Of a stretch of DNA of 64,000 bases, positions 9,208-17,144 are shown piece after piece. The translations under genes were made by a program, and so were the position numbers. The notes beneath the pieces were generated by a model. It did no database searches. It was not told the DNA's origin and was given only the letters and a program-made list of their open reading frames with translations. Source of the stretch: JAGWAJ01 sp026707615 (lineage in GTDB: Bacteria; Acidobacteriota; Vicinamibacteria; Vicinamibacterales; UBA8438); assembly GCA_965207595.1 (NCBI GenBank), contig CBDBMW010000010.1:124001-188000 (forward strand), given 5' to 3'. Positions within the stretch are counted from its first letter, which is position 1; the number at the start of each line of letters is the position of its first letter.

Positions 9208-10168
9208 CGACGTCGGTCGGCTCCATGTCGAAGAGGCTGCCGAGCACGGCGGGCAATGCGCTCGGATGCTCGCCCGGCACTCGGATCCAGCGTAGATTAG
9301 GTTCTTTGCGGAACCAGATCAACTGCCGCCGCGCGTAGCGCAGGTTCTGCCGCACGATCTCCTCGCGGGTCGCCGGCTCGTCGCGCTCCCCCCGCAGGTG
9401 CTCGACGACCTGCCGGTAGACGAGTCCGCCCAGCGAGTGCGCGTCCTCGGGAAGCCCCGCCGCGAGGGCCGTGCGCACCTCGTCGAGCAGCCCGGCCGCG
9501 AACTGGGCGTCCACGCGGGCCGCCACGCGCCGTGCCGTGTCGGCCGGCGGGAGCCGGATGGCGAAGCCCGACACCTCGTAGTCGGCGAGCGGCGACCGCG
9601 TCCGGGCGAAGTGCTCGGTGAGCGGCCGGCCGGTGAGGCGGAACACCTCGAGGGCGCGAATCAGGCGTTTCTCGTCCCGCGGCTGAATTCGCTCCGCCGA
9701 CGCCGGATCGACACGCGCCAGCGCCCGCCGGAGGCAGTCCGGACCGCGCCGGCGGGCGACGCGGGTCAGGCGCGCGCGCAGGGCGTCGTCCCGGCCGGGA
9801 CCCGGGAACAGGCCGCGGGTGAGCGCCCGATAGTAGAGTCCGCTCCCGCCGACGACTATCGGCAGCCGTCCCCGACGGGTGATGTCACGGACGGCCGCCG
9901 CGGCCGCCTGCGCGTAGCGCGCCGCGGAGTAGCGCTCGGTCGGCTCGACCACGTCGACCAGGTGGTGCGGCACGCCCCGGCGCCGGTCGCCGGGCAGCTT
10001 GTCCGTCCCGATGTCCAGTCCCCGGTAGACGGCGGTCGAATCGCAGCTGACGACCTCGCCTCCCAGCCGACGGGCGAGCGCCACCCCGAGCGTGCTCTTC
10101 CCGGATGCGGTCGGGCCCACGACGGCAACGACCCGCCGCCGCCCGCGGGTCAGGCGAGGCCCAGCCAC
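9191..10168 (-). CDS. miaA: tRNA dimethylallyltransferase
   Basis: 325 residues from GTG at 10168. Adds a dimethylallyl group to A37 of tRNAs reading UNN codons. The P-loop VVGPTASGKSTLGVALARRL is followed by the family motifs VSCDSTAVYRGLDIGTDKLP, VPHHLVDVVEPTERYSAARY and VVGGSGLYYRALTRGLFPGP. C-terminal QNLRYARRQLIWFRKEPNLRW is typical. The frame is open to 10321, but the upstream part is Pro/Arg-rich without family similarity. GTG 10168 is the last good start before the P-loop and overlaps the small ORF at 10150-10245. It is followed by hfq. Confidence 0.94.
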   Translation of the reverse strand: MAGPRLTRGRRRVVAVVGPTASGKSTLGVALARRLGGEVVSCDSTAVYRGLDIGTDKLPGDRRRGVPHHLVDVVEPTERYSAARYAQAAAAAVRDITRRGRLPIVVGGSGLYYRALTRGLFPGPGRDDALRARLTRVARRRGPDCLRRALARVDPASAERIQPRDEKRLIRALEVFRLTGRPLTEHFARTRSPLADYEVSGFAIRLPPADTARRVAARVDAQFAAGLLDEVRTALAAGLPEDAHSLGGLVYRQVVEHLRGERDEPATREEIVRQNLRYARRQLIWFRKEPNLRWIRVPGEHPSALPAVLGSLFDMEPTDVDVEPR

Positions 10169-10245
10169 CGGAGGACGACCAGAGCCAGGAGCAGCGTCAG
10201 CAGCACGAGCCAGCCGACCTGCTGCGTCCGGTTCGGAAGCGCCAT
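10150..10245 (-). CDS. Small hydrophobic single-span protein, 31 aa
   Basis: A short ORF from ATG 10245: MALPNRTQQVGWL followed by a strongly hydrophobic run (LVLLTLLLALVVLRWLGLA) that would form one membrane helix. It lies between the tonB gene and miaA and overlaps the proposed miaA start by 19 nt, an arrangement suited to translational coupling. There is no recognisable family. It may be a real small membrane protein or a chance ORF. Confidence 0.35.
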   Translation of the reverse strand: MALPNRTQQVGWLVLLTLLLALVVLRWLGLA

Positions 10246-10331
10246 CGAGTGCTGTCGGGGCCGGTCGCCGGCCCACGTCGCCCGCCGGCGTCGGGCCGCG
10301 CCGGCGCTTCCCGGCAGACACCGGCGTCCCG

Positions 10332-11453
10332 TCAGGCCCGCGGCGGTGACTCGTTGAAGTAGAAGGTGACCGTGAAGAAGACCTGCTCGTCCGGGTACTC
10401 CGTCGGGAGCGGCCGGGTCGGGTTGGAGGACTTCAGCGCGTTGAAGGCCGAGTTCGTGAACGCATCCACCGCCGACGGCCGGCGCACGGTGAGCCCCGTC
10501 ATCGTGCCGTCCCGGTGCACGTAGAACGTGAGCTGGACGTTCCCGTGCATGCTCAGCGCGGCGTAGGGAATGAACCAGTTGCGGCGGATCTGCGCGATGA
10601 AGCGCCGCAGCCACGGGCCGAACTCGACTCCCTTGGAGTCGAACTGGATCCAGGGCGCGAAATTGCCGGTATCGCCGTAGACGTTGCCGAAGCTCTCGCG
10701 CCGCACGTAGCGGCCCAGGTCGCCCAGGTTGCCTCCGAGCAGGCCGTCCGCGAAGAGGTCCGCGCGGAGATCGGGCGGGTCCGGGTCCCGGCGGCGGCCG
10801 CTCGGCCGCGGAACGGTGAGCGCACCCTCCGCCAGCAACTCCTCGACGCTCGGGTCGGCTTCCTCCGCGGGCTCCGCGTCCGCTGCCTGCTCGTCCTGTT
10901 CCTCGGGACTCTGCGAGGGGGGCACGTCGGCCGCGGCGGCGAGCAGGTCGTCCACCCGGGGATCGGGCTCGGGGACGTCCGCCGGGTCCGGTGAGCTGGC
11001 GTCGGCCGGAACTCCGATGCGCGGACCGTCGTCGAGCACCAGGCTCGGATCCTCCGCCTCGACGAACTCCATCGAGTTGCCCCGAGCGTTCGGCAGGCGG
11101 TTGCGGGGATCCAGGGACGCGAACGGGGACTGGGCCCGCCGATCCTGATCGGACAGCGGGGCGTCCGGCCGGGCGTCCGGGGCCTCGAGATCGACACGCG
11201 GCTGGACGAAGATGAAGGGCCGGCCCGTGTCGGGGGTCGCCGGCTGCACCTGCGCGAGCTGTTCGGCCTGCTGGGCCAGGCGCTCCGCGCGCCGGGCCTC
11301 GGCATCCCGTACGAACGAGAGCTCCGGTACGAACAGGACGGCCAGCACGACGAGCAGGTGAATCAACCCCGACAGCAGGATCTGCTCGCGCCACGACATC
11401 GCCGAATCGACGGTCGGCGTGTCGAAGCAGCGGTCCTCGAAGTCGAACAGCAT
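10332..11453 (-). CDS. TonB family protein (energy transducer, C-terminal TonB domain)
   Basis: 373 residues from ATG 11453. One N-terminal membrane helix (ILLSGLIHLLVVLAVLFVPE, about 23-42), then a long Asp/Glu/Pro/Ala-rich periplasmic linker, and a C-terminal TonB-like domain with WFIPYAALSMHGNVQLTFYV, DGTMTGLTVRRPSAVDAFTN and NPTRPLPTEYPDEQVFFTVT. TonB proteins couple the ExbBD proton channel to outer-membrane receptors; a receptor fragment is present at the right edge of the window. exbB and exbD are not here. The linker is acidic rather than the Pro-Lys/Glu-Pro repeats of E. coli TonB. The frame is open far upstream, but that part reads through menG. Confidence 0.85.
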   Translation of the reverse strand: MLFDFEDRCFDTPTVDSAMSWREQILLSGLIHLLVVLAVLFVPELSFVRDAEARRAERLAQQAEQLAQVQPATPDTGRPFIFVQPRVDLEAPDARPDAPLSDQDRRAQSPFASLDPRNRLPNARGNSMEFVEAEDPSLVLDDGPRIGVPADASSPDPADVPEPDPRVDDLLAAAADVPPSQSPEEQDEQAADAEPAEEADPSVEELLAEGALTVPRPSGRRRDPDPPDLRADLFADGLLGGNLGDLGRYVRRESFGNVYGDTGNFAPWIQFDSKGVEFGPWLRRFIAQIRRNWFIPYAALSMHGNVQLTFYVHRDGTMTGLTVRRPSAVDAFTNSAFNALKSSNPTRPLPTEYPDEQVFFTVTFYFNESPPRA

Positions 11454-11568
11454 GGAACGTCGGGTCGGACTACGGGATCCCCCGCCAGTATAGCAGCGTC
11501 CCCGCGTGTTCCGGCCACGGGGCACGCAACGCCGCGGGGCGGTGGAGCTCGCGGCGCCGGGGGCAGGC

Positions 11569-11586
11569 GCCGCTCCGCGGAGCGGC
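11569..11586. terminator. Perfect 18-bp palindrome after menG, candidate terminator
   Basis: GCCGCTCCGCGGAGCGGC is a perfect palindrome beginning 7 bp past the menG stop. It could form a strong GC stem in the transcript. No T-tract follows, so it would need Rho or act as an mRNA-end hairpin. The rest of the 140-bp gap between the tonB start (11453) and the menG stop (11594) holds no clear feature. Confidence 0.4.
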
Positions 11587-11593
11587 CTCGGTG

Positions 11594-12364
11594 CTACGCA
11601 CGGGCCGCCTCGTAGAGGTACACGATGCCCATCTGCAGCGGAACGGCGCGGGCGTCGCGGAAGCCGGCCTCCCCGAGGAGCCGGCAGAATGCCTCCGGCC
11701 CGGGGAACGCTCCCACCGACGCGGGAAGATAGGCGTACGCGCTGCCGTGCCCCGACACGGCGCTCCCCAGCCGCGGCAGGACGCGACGGAAATACCAGCC
11801 GTAGGCGGCGCCGACCACCGGGAGCCGAGGCATGCCGAACTCCAGGATCGCGATCCGGCCCCCGGGGCGGACGAGCCGGTGCATCTCGGAGAGGGCGAGC
11901 TGCGGCTGCTCGACGTTCCGGATGCCGAAGGCGACCGTCGCCGCGTCGGCGGCGCCGTCGGCGAGCGGCGCCTGCGTCGCGTCGGCGCGCACGAGGGCGA
12001 CCCGTCGCTCCAGCCCCGACCGCCGCAGCTTGGCCCGCCCGTGCCGCAGCATCTCCCCCGCGAAGTCGAGCCCCACCACGCGCGCCGCGCCTCCGCGCCC
12101 TCCGGCCAGCGCGATGGCCAGGTCGGCGGTGCCCGTGCAGAAATCCACCACCGTCTCCCGCCCCGTCAGCCCCAGCGACCGCACCGCCCGCGCTCGCCAC
12201 CGCTGGTCCAGCCCCGCGCTCAGGACCCGGTTCAGCAGGTCGTAGCGGCGGGCGATCGCGTCGAACATCGCCGCGATGCGGGCGGGCCCCTTGTCCACCC
12301 CCGCGGCCGCCCCCGCCTCCCGACCGGCCGGCCGCTCCCCCGCCCCCCCGCGAACGGCGGTCAT
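11594..12364 (-). CDS. menG: Demethylmenaquinone methyltransferase
   Basis: 256 residues from ATG 12364, which overlaps the ubiX stop (ATGA). SAM-dependent methyltransferase for the last step of menaquinone synthesis. The UbiE/MenG pattern is complete: FDAIARRYDLLNRVLSAGLD, motif I VVDFCTGTADLAIALAGG, RADATQAPLADGAADAATVA, FGIRNVEQPQLALSEMHRLV and GGRIAILEFGMP. The futalosine-pathway neighbours make menaquinone rather than ubiquinone the likely substrate. The first 30 residues, rich in Gly, Ala and Arg, precede the conserved domain; a GTG at the VDKGPARIAAMFD segment would be an alternative start. Confidence 0.95.
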   Translation of the reverse strand: MTAVRGGAGERPAGREAGAAAGVDKGPARIAAMFDAIARRYDLLNRVLSAGLDQRWRARAVRSLGLTGRETVVDFCTGTADLAIALAGGRGGAARVVGLDFAGEMLRHGRAKLRRSGLERRVALVRADATQAPLADGAADAATVAFGIRNVEQPQLALSEMHRLVRPGGRIAILEFGMPRLPVVGAAYGWYFRRVLPRLGSAVSGHGSAYAYLPASVGAFPGPEAFCRLLGEAGFRDARAVPLQMGIVYLYEAARA

Positions 12365-13002
12365 CCGCCGGCGTCCGATCCGTCGTCCGGCGGCGCGCCG
12401 TTCCACGCCGGAAAGAGGCGCTGCTCGAAGCCGAGCGCGGCGAGGATCTTGCCGGCCAGGAAGTCCGCCAGGTCGTCGAGCGTGCGCGGGCGCTGGTAGA
12501 AGGCAGGCATCGCGGGCAGCACGTGCGCCCCGGCCTCCGCGCAGAGGACGAGATTGCGAAGCTGCGGCAGGCTCATGGGTGTCTCCCGCGGCACCAGGAC
12601 GAGGCGGCGCCCCTCCTTGAGCACGACGTCGGCGGCCCGCTCGATCAGGTTGCGCGAGAGTCCGTGCGCGACGCCGGCCAGCGTCTTCATCGAGCACGGG
12701 ACGATCACCATCGCCTCGCTCGGGTGGCTTCCGCTGGCAATCGAGGCCCCGACGTCCCGGTTGCTGTGAACGACGAGGCCGCGCCCGGGCGGCGCGATGC
12801 CGTAGCGGCGCGCGAGGTAATCGGCCAGGCGCTCGAGCGCCGCCTCCGGTCCCAGCTCGTCCCGCAGCAACCGTCGCCCGAAGTCCGAAACGACGAGCTC
12901 GACGGCAACGCCCTCCGCGAGGAGCGCTGCGACCGTCCGCACGGCGTACAGGGCGCCGCTGGCTCCCGTGATGCCCACGGTGAGTCGCCGCGGCTCAGAC
13001 AT
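12361..13002 (-). CDS. ubiX: Flavin prenyltransferase UbiX
   Basis: 213 residues. Makes prenylated FMN, the cofactor of UbiD-type decarboxylases. Typical features are LTVGITGASGALYAVRTVAA at the N-terminus, SGSHPSEAMVIVPCSMKTLAG-like substrate motif (around residues 88-108), RRLVLVPRETPMSLPQLRNL and the C-terminal AMPAFYQRPRTLDDLADFLA. In futalosine clusters UbiX serves a UbiD-like decarboxylase (MqnL type); no such decarboxylase is in this window. It overlaps ubiA by 8 nt and menG by 4 nt. Confidence 0.95.
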   Translation of the reverse strand: MSEPRRLTVGITGASGALYAVRTVAALLAEGVAVELVVSDFGRRLLRDELGPEAALERLADYLARRYGIAPPGRGLVVHSNRDVGASIASGSHPSEAMVIVPCSMKTLAGVAHGLSRNLIERAADVVLKEGRRLVLVPRETPMSLPQLRNLVLCAEAGAHVLPAMPAFYQRPRTLDDLADFLAGKILAALGFEQRLFPAWNGAPPDDGSDAGG

Positions 13003-13885
13003 GGATCGCCACCGCCGTCGCGACGCAGTAGAGCACGCCGACGTAGCCGTTCAGGTCGAACGCCTGCATCACCCGCGACAGGTCGCCCGGCCGGACGAGC
13101 GACTGCTCGTACGCGAGCAGCGCGGCGACACCGGCGACGCCGGCCAGGTAGACCGGCCCGAGCGGAACCACCCACGCCAGCGAGGCCAGGGCCGCCACGG
13201 TGAGCACGTGGAACGCGCGCGCGATGGTGAGCGCCCGCGCGACGCCGAAGCGGGCCGGGATCGATCGCAGCCCATGGCTCCGGTCGAACTCCACGTCCTG
13301 GCACGCGTAGAGGATGTCGAAGCCCGCCACCCAGGTTCCGGTGCCGATCGCGAGCAGCCACGGCTCCCAACCGGCTCCGCCGCCGGCCGCAATCCATCCT
13401 CCGACGGGCGCAACCGCGAGTGCGACGCCGAGAAAGACCTGCGTCCACGTCGTGTAGCGCTTGGCCAGCGAGTACCAGAAGACGATGCCGAGCGCGACCG
13501 GGGACAGCGCCAGGCAGAGCACGCTGATGCGCGACGTCACGGCCACGAAGGCGGCGGACGACACGCCGACCAGCACTGCCGCTTCCCGTCGCGAGACCCG
13601 GCCGCGGGGCAGCTCGCGGTTGCGGGTGCGCGGGTTCAGGGCGTCGGATCGCGCGTCGACCAGGCGGTTGAAGCCCATCGCGGCGGTGCGCGCGGTCGCC
13701 ATCGCGGCCACGATCCAGGCGAGCCGCGCCGCCGTCAACGGGGTCTCGACGGCAGCGAGCATCGCGCCGGTCAGCGCGAACGGGAGCGCGAAGACCGTGT
13801 GGCTCAGCCGCACCAGCGAGGCGTAGGTGCGGAGACGGCCGGCGAGCTCCCGCGGCCCGGCCAGTACCGCCCGGGTGCGATTCAA
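12995..13885 (-). CDS. UbiA-family prenyltransferase, probably menaquinone-specific (MqnP)
   Basis: 296 residues with about eight hydrophobic segments; an inner-membrane prenyltransferase. The two Asp-rich motifs are visible: GFNRLVDARSDALNPRTRNR (first, about 70-89) and DILYACQDVEFDRSHGLRSI (second, about 190-209). The NxxxD...NPRT pattern is that of 4-hydroxybenzoate-type UbiA, also used by MqnP, which prenylates 1,4-dihydroxy-6-naphthoate. The context (ubiX, menG, mqnC, mqnA) favours MqnP. It follows the amidohydrolase gene after 6 bp. Confidence 0.9.
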   Translation of the reverse strand: MNRTRAVLAGPRELAGRLRTYASLVRLSHTVFALPFALTGAMLAAVETPLTAARLAWIVAAMATARTAAMGFNRLVDARSDALNPRTRNRELPRGRVSRREAAVLVGVSSAAFVAVTSRISVLCLALSPVALGIVFWYSLAKRYTTWTQVFLGVALAVAPVGGWIAAGGGAGWEPWLLAIGTGTWVAGFDILYACQDVEFDRSHGLRSIPARFGVARALTIARAFHVLTVAALASLAWVVPLGPVYLAGVAGVAALLAYEQSLVRPGDLSRVMQAFDLNGYVGVLYCVATAVAIHV

Positions 13886-13891
13886 TCCTGT

Positions 13892-15139
13892 CTACCCCTC
13901 GGGGCCGCCCGGCCCGGATTCGAGGTCCGCGAGCCAGGTGACGCTATCGGGCTCGATGCCACTGAGCAGGTATTCTTCCACATCGTCGGTCGCACCCCGC
14001 AACTCGACCGCGATCAGCGAGGCCGGCCTCGACGGCGCGATGACGCCGAAGCGGTCGCCGGCCCCGAGCGCGGACGCTCCCACCGCGGTCGCGCTGGCGA
14101 GGAGCGCCGAGGCCGGCACCGACGGCGCCAGCCGCCGCATCAGGGAGAGCTCGGCGAACACGTTGAGATCCGGGGCGCTGGCCAGACTGTCGGTGCCCAC
14201 CGCCACCCGCCCCCCCGCCGCGTAGAAGCGAGCGATCGGCGGCGTGCCGGCGCCGGTCCAGGCGTTGCTGCGCGGGCACGCCACGAGCGTCGCCCCCGCG
14301 GCCGCGATCCGATCGATTTCGGTCGGCGTGAGGTGTACGCCGTGCACGATCAGCGTGCGCGGGCCGACCCAGCCGAGCGCATCGAGGTACGCGACGGGGC
14401 CCGAGCGGGGAGGCACCCAGCCCGCGCGCCAGCGGCCCCGCTCCTCGAGGATGGCGCGCCAGACGCCGGTCCCCGCCTGCAGCAGCTCGAGCTCCTCCGC
14501 CGACTCGGCGACGTGGACCGACCGCGGGCCGCTGCCGGCGGCGCCGACCAGGGCCCGGAACAGGGCGGGCGACACGGAGTACGGCGCGTGCGCGGCGATG
14601 GCGACCCGCACGTGGTCGCCGGCCCCGGCCGCCCGCTCCCCGGACAGCGCGGCCCCGATCGCGTCCGCCTCGGCGTCACCCACATCGAAGCCCAGGGCCT
14701 CTCGGAACACGACCGCGGCCACCGGACCGTCACGGAGCGCGGCCAGCGATTCGCGCGTGTTCGCAACGTCGCCGACCAGGGCGGTGCCCGCCCCCCGCAT
14801 CTCGTCCACCGCGGAGCCGACGGCCGCCTCGCGGCCGGCCGCCGGCCGAGCCCGGCCCGCCATGACGGCGCGAGCCCACTCCGGCATCGAGCGTGTCCGG
14901 GGAACGGCCCCCCGCAGGCCGGAGAGCTCCAGGTGGGTGTGCGCGTTGACGAGGCCCGGCAGCACGGCGTGCGCCGGCAGGTGCACGGTCCGGGCGGGGC
15001 GGTCCCGCGGGAGGGAGGCGGGCGGCCCGACGTCGGTCACGACCCCGTCCGCGACCTCGACCCAGCCGTCGCGGATCGGCGGGGTCGCGACGGGCAGCAC
15101 CCAGGCGGCGCGGTAGCGGGTCGGGCGCGAGGGCCTCAT
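13892..15139 (-). CDS. Amidohydrolase, probable aminodeoxyfutalosine deaminase
   Basis: 415 residues from ATG 15139, overlapping the mqnC stop (ATGA). Metal-dependent amidohydrolase of the ATZ/TRZ group. Metal and catalytic residues: PGLVNAHTHLELSGLRG (HxH), HAPYSVSPALFR, SVHVAESAEELELL (His), TLIVHGVHLTPTEIDRI (His) and VAVGTDSLASAPDLNVFAEL (Asp). Such enzymes inside futalosine clusters deaminate 6-amino-6-deoxyfutalosine to futalosine, the step after MqnE. The call as deaminase rests on position. It lies between mqnC and ubiA. Confidence 0.85.
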   Translation of the reverse strand: MRPSRPTRYRAAWVLPVATPPIRDGWVEVADGVVTDVGPPASLPRDRPARTVHLPAHAVLPGLVNAHTHLELSGLRGAVPRTRSMPEWARAVMAGRARPAAGREAAVGSAVDEMRGAGTALVGDVANTRESLAALRDGPVAAVVFREALGFDVGDAEADAIGAALSGERAAGAGDHVRVAIAAHAPYSVSPALFRALVGAAGSGPRSVHVAESAEELELLQAGTGVWRAILEERGRWRAGWVPPRSGPVAYLDALGWVGPRTLIVHGVHLTPTEIDRIAAAGATLVACPRSNAWTGAGTPPIARFYAAGGRVAVGTDSLASAPDLNVFAELSLMRRLAPSVPASALLASATAVGASALGAGDRFGVIAPSRPASLIAVELRGATDDVEEYLLSGIEPDSVTWLADLESGPGGPEG

Positions 15140-16347
15140 CGCGCGGCGCGACGGGCCTTCTCCGCACGGCTGCGGGCCGGATAGCGCGCGACCTCGGGCG
15201 GCGGTGCCCCGGCGTCGCCGGCCCGGGCGACGGCCAGCTCGAGCATCCGGGGCACGGCACGCTCGCGAAACATCGGATCGCCGAGCAGCTCGTAGTGCAT
15301 GTTGCGCCGCTTGGGCACGAAGCCGGCGTTCTCGATGTTGCGGACGATCTCGACCTCGTCCATGCAGTAGGCGGCGCCGGCAGCACGGACGACGTTCTCC
15401 TCGATCATCACGCTGCCCATGTCGTTGGCGCCGAACGCGAGGCTGAGCTGCCCCACCCTGCCGCCCTGCGTCACCCACGACGCCTGCAGGTTGTCGAAGT
15501 TGTCCAGCACCAGCCGGGCCAGGGCCAGCGTGCGCAGGTACTCGACGCCCGTCGCCTCGATCCCGCCGAGCTCGGTGTTCGGTGGCTGGTAGCTCCAGGC
15601 GATGAACGCCGTGAACCCGCCGGTCTCGTCCTGCAGGTCGCGCAGCCGGAGCAGGTGCTCGATCCGCTCCTCGGGCCGCTCCACGGTGCCGTACATCATC
15701 GTGGCGGTGGTGCGCAGCCCGGCCCGGTGCGCGGTGCGCATCACGTCGAGCCACTCCTCCGCCGTCGCCTTGCCGTGGCAGTTCAGGAGGCGGCGCACAC
15801 GGTCCACGAGGATCTCGGCCCCGCCGCCGGGAATGCTGTCGAGGCCGGCCGCGACCAGCCGCTCGACGACCGCGGGCACCGGAAGTTGCGAGAGCCGCGA
15901 CAGGTGGATGACCTCGGGCGGCGACAGGGCGTGCAGCCGGAAGGTCGGGTACCGCTCCTTGACGGCCCGGAAGAGATCCTCGTACCAGCCCAGCGGAAGG
16001 TCGGGGTTGTGTCCGCCCTGCAGGAGGAGCTGCACCCCTCCGACCTCGAGCGTCTCGTCGATCTTGGCGAAGATCTCGTCGAAACCGAGCACGTAGCCGT
16101 CTCCGGCGCCGACCGGCCGGTAGAAGGCGCAGAAGTTGCAGCGTGCGACGCAGACGTTCGTGTAGTTGACGTTGCGGTCGATGATGTAGGTGACGACGCG
16201 CTCGGGGTGCTTCGCCGCGCGCACCGCATCCGCGAGGCGCCCGAGCTCGAGGGTCGGAGCGGCGCGGTACAGGTCGAGCGCCTCCCCCGCCCTCAGCCGC
16301 TCCCCGCCCCGCAGGCGGGCGGCGATGTCGTCGAGCCCGCAGCCCAT
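15136..16347 (-). CDS. mqnC: Cyclic dehypoxanthinyl futalosine synthase, radical SAM
   Basis: 403 residues. Radical SAM enzyme that cyclises dehypoxanthinyl futalosine. The cluster motif CVARCNFCAFYRPVG (about 60-74) is intact; RNVNYTNVC precedes it as in the family. Further conserved parts: GGVQLLLQGGHNPDLPLGWY, ALSPPEVIHLSRLS, PGGGAEILVDRVR, TTATMMYGTVERPEERI and LSLAFGANDMGSVMIEENVV. Start: GTG 16350 and ATG 16347 are in the same frame at the mqnA stop (GTGATG); the ATG (TGATG, 1-nt overlap) is used. The last 20 residues are Arg/Ala-rich beyond the domain. Confidence 0.96.
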   Translation of the reverse strand: MGCGLDDIAARLRGGERLRAGEALDLYRAAPTLELGRLADAVRAAKHPERVVTYIIDRNVNYTNVCVARCNFCAFYRPVGAGDGYVLGFDEIFAKIDETLEVGGVQLLLQGGHNPDLPLGWYEDLFRAVKERYPTFRLHALSPPEVIHLSRLSQLPVPAVVERLVAAGLDSIPGGGAEILVDRVRRLLNCHGKATAEEWLDVMRTAHRAGLRTTATMMYGTVERPEERIEHLLRLRDLQDETGGFTAFIAWSYQPPNTELGGIEATGVEYLRTLALARLVLDNFDNLQASWVTQGGRVGQLSLAFGANDMGSVMIEENVVRAAGAAYCMDEVEIVRNIENAGFVPKRRNMHYELLGDPMFRERAVPRMLELAVARAGDAGAPPPEVARYPARSRAEKARRAAR

Positions 16348-17144
16348 CACGACTCGTAGAAGCGGACGCTCGTCGCCTGCTGCACGATGTTGAGATCGTG
16401 CGCCGCGCCGAAGAACCGCTTGAGGCCCGCCAGGCACTCCGGGGTCAGCGCGAACTGCACGTTGGCGTCGAGGTACTCGCGGGCGACGGCCGCCTCGTCC
16501 TCGTCCTTCGGCCCGTGTGCGGCGGCGATCTCGTCGAACGCGGCCTCCCCGGAGTCGCGCGCCGCGCGGAGCGCGGCGACGTGGGCCGGCTCGACCGCTC
16601 CCGGGCGCCCCGCCCAGAACGCCCACACGAAGGGCAGGTTCGTCATCGCCGTCCACTCCTCGCCGAGGTCGATCTTGTCGAGGTCCGTCGTCTCGTGCTC
16701 CGTGAACAGCGCAACGTCCCCGATGAGCAGGGCGGCGTCGCAACGCTTGAGCATCGCCGGCAGGTCGGGACGCATCGTCACGAACGTCGGCTCGATGTCG
16801 AACCACTGGGCGCAGAGAATCCGCAACAGCGCCACCGCCGTGCGGGAGCTGGAATCGATGGCGATGGACCGGATCGCGGTTGCCGGACGCTTGGTGAAGA
16901 TGGCGACGGAAGCCACCGGGCCGTTGGATGCCACGGCGAGGTCCGGCACGATCCGGTAGTCGGGCCGGCGCTGGTACTCGATGGTGGGAATGAGGGCCAG
17001 ATCGACCTCGCGTTCGTGCAGCCAGGAGGCGCAGCGGGCCGGAACGTCGAAGCGCAGCGAGAACAGATCGGGCCGCCCCTCCAGCCCGTGGACGAGCGGG
17101 CGGGCGTTGAGATACTCGACGCAGCCGACGCGCACCACGCTCAT
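16347..17144 (-). CDS. mqnA: Chorismate dehydratase
   Basis: 265 residues from ATG 17144, overlapping the mqnE-like stop by ATGA. First step of the futalosine pathway: turns chorismate into 3-enolpyruvylbenzoate. It has a periplasmic-binding-protein-like fold, with the family start VRVGCVEYLNARPLVHGLE, the segment EVDLALIPTIEYQRRPDY, SIAIDSSSRTAVALLRIL and DAALLIGDVALFTEHE. It is clearly MqnA rather than MqnD. mqnD and a futalosine hydrolase are not in the window. Confidence 0.94.
   Translation of the reverse strand: MSVVRVGCVEYLNARPLVHGLEGRPDLFSLRFDVPARCASWLHEREVDLALIPTIEYQRRPDYRIVPDLAVASNGPVASVAIFTKRPATAIRSIAIDSSSRTAVALLRILCAQWFDIEPTFVTMRPDLPAMLKRCDAALLIGDVALFTEHETTDLDKIDLGEEWTAMTNLPFVWAFWAGRPGAVEPAHVAALRAARDSGEAAFDEIAAAHGPKDEDEAAVAREYLDANVQFALTPECLAGLKRFFGAAHDLNIVQQATSVRFYES

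Noticed and set aside
12968..15184. 738-codon plus-strand frame opposite ubiA and the amidohydrolase
   Set aside because: Composition of an antisense shadow, no motif, runs across two verified genes.
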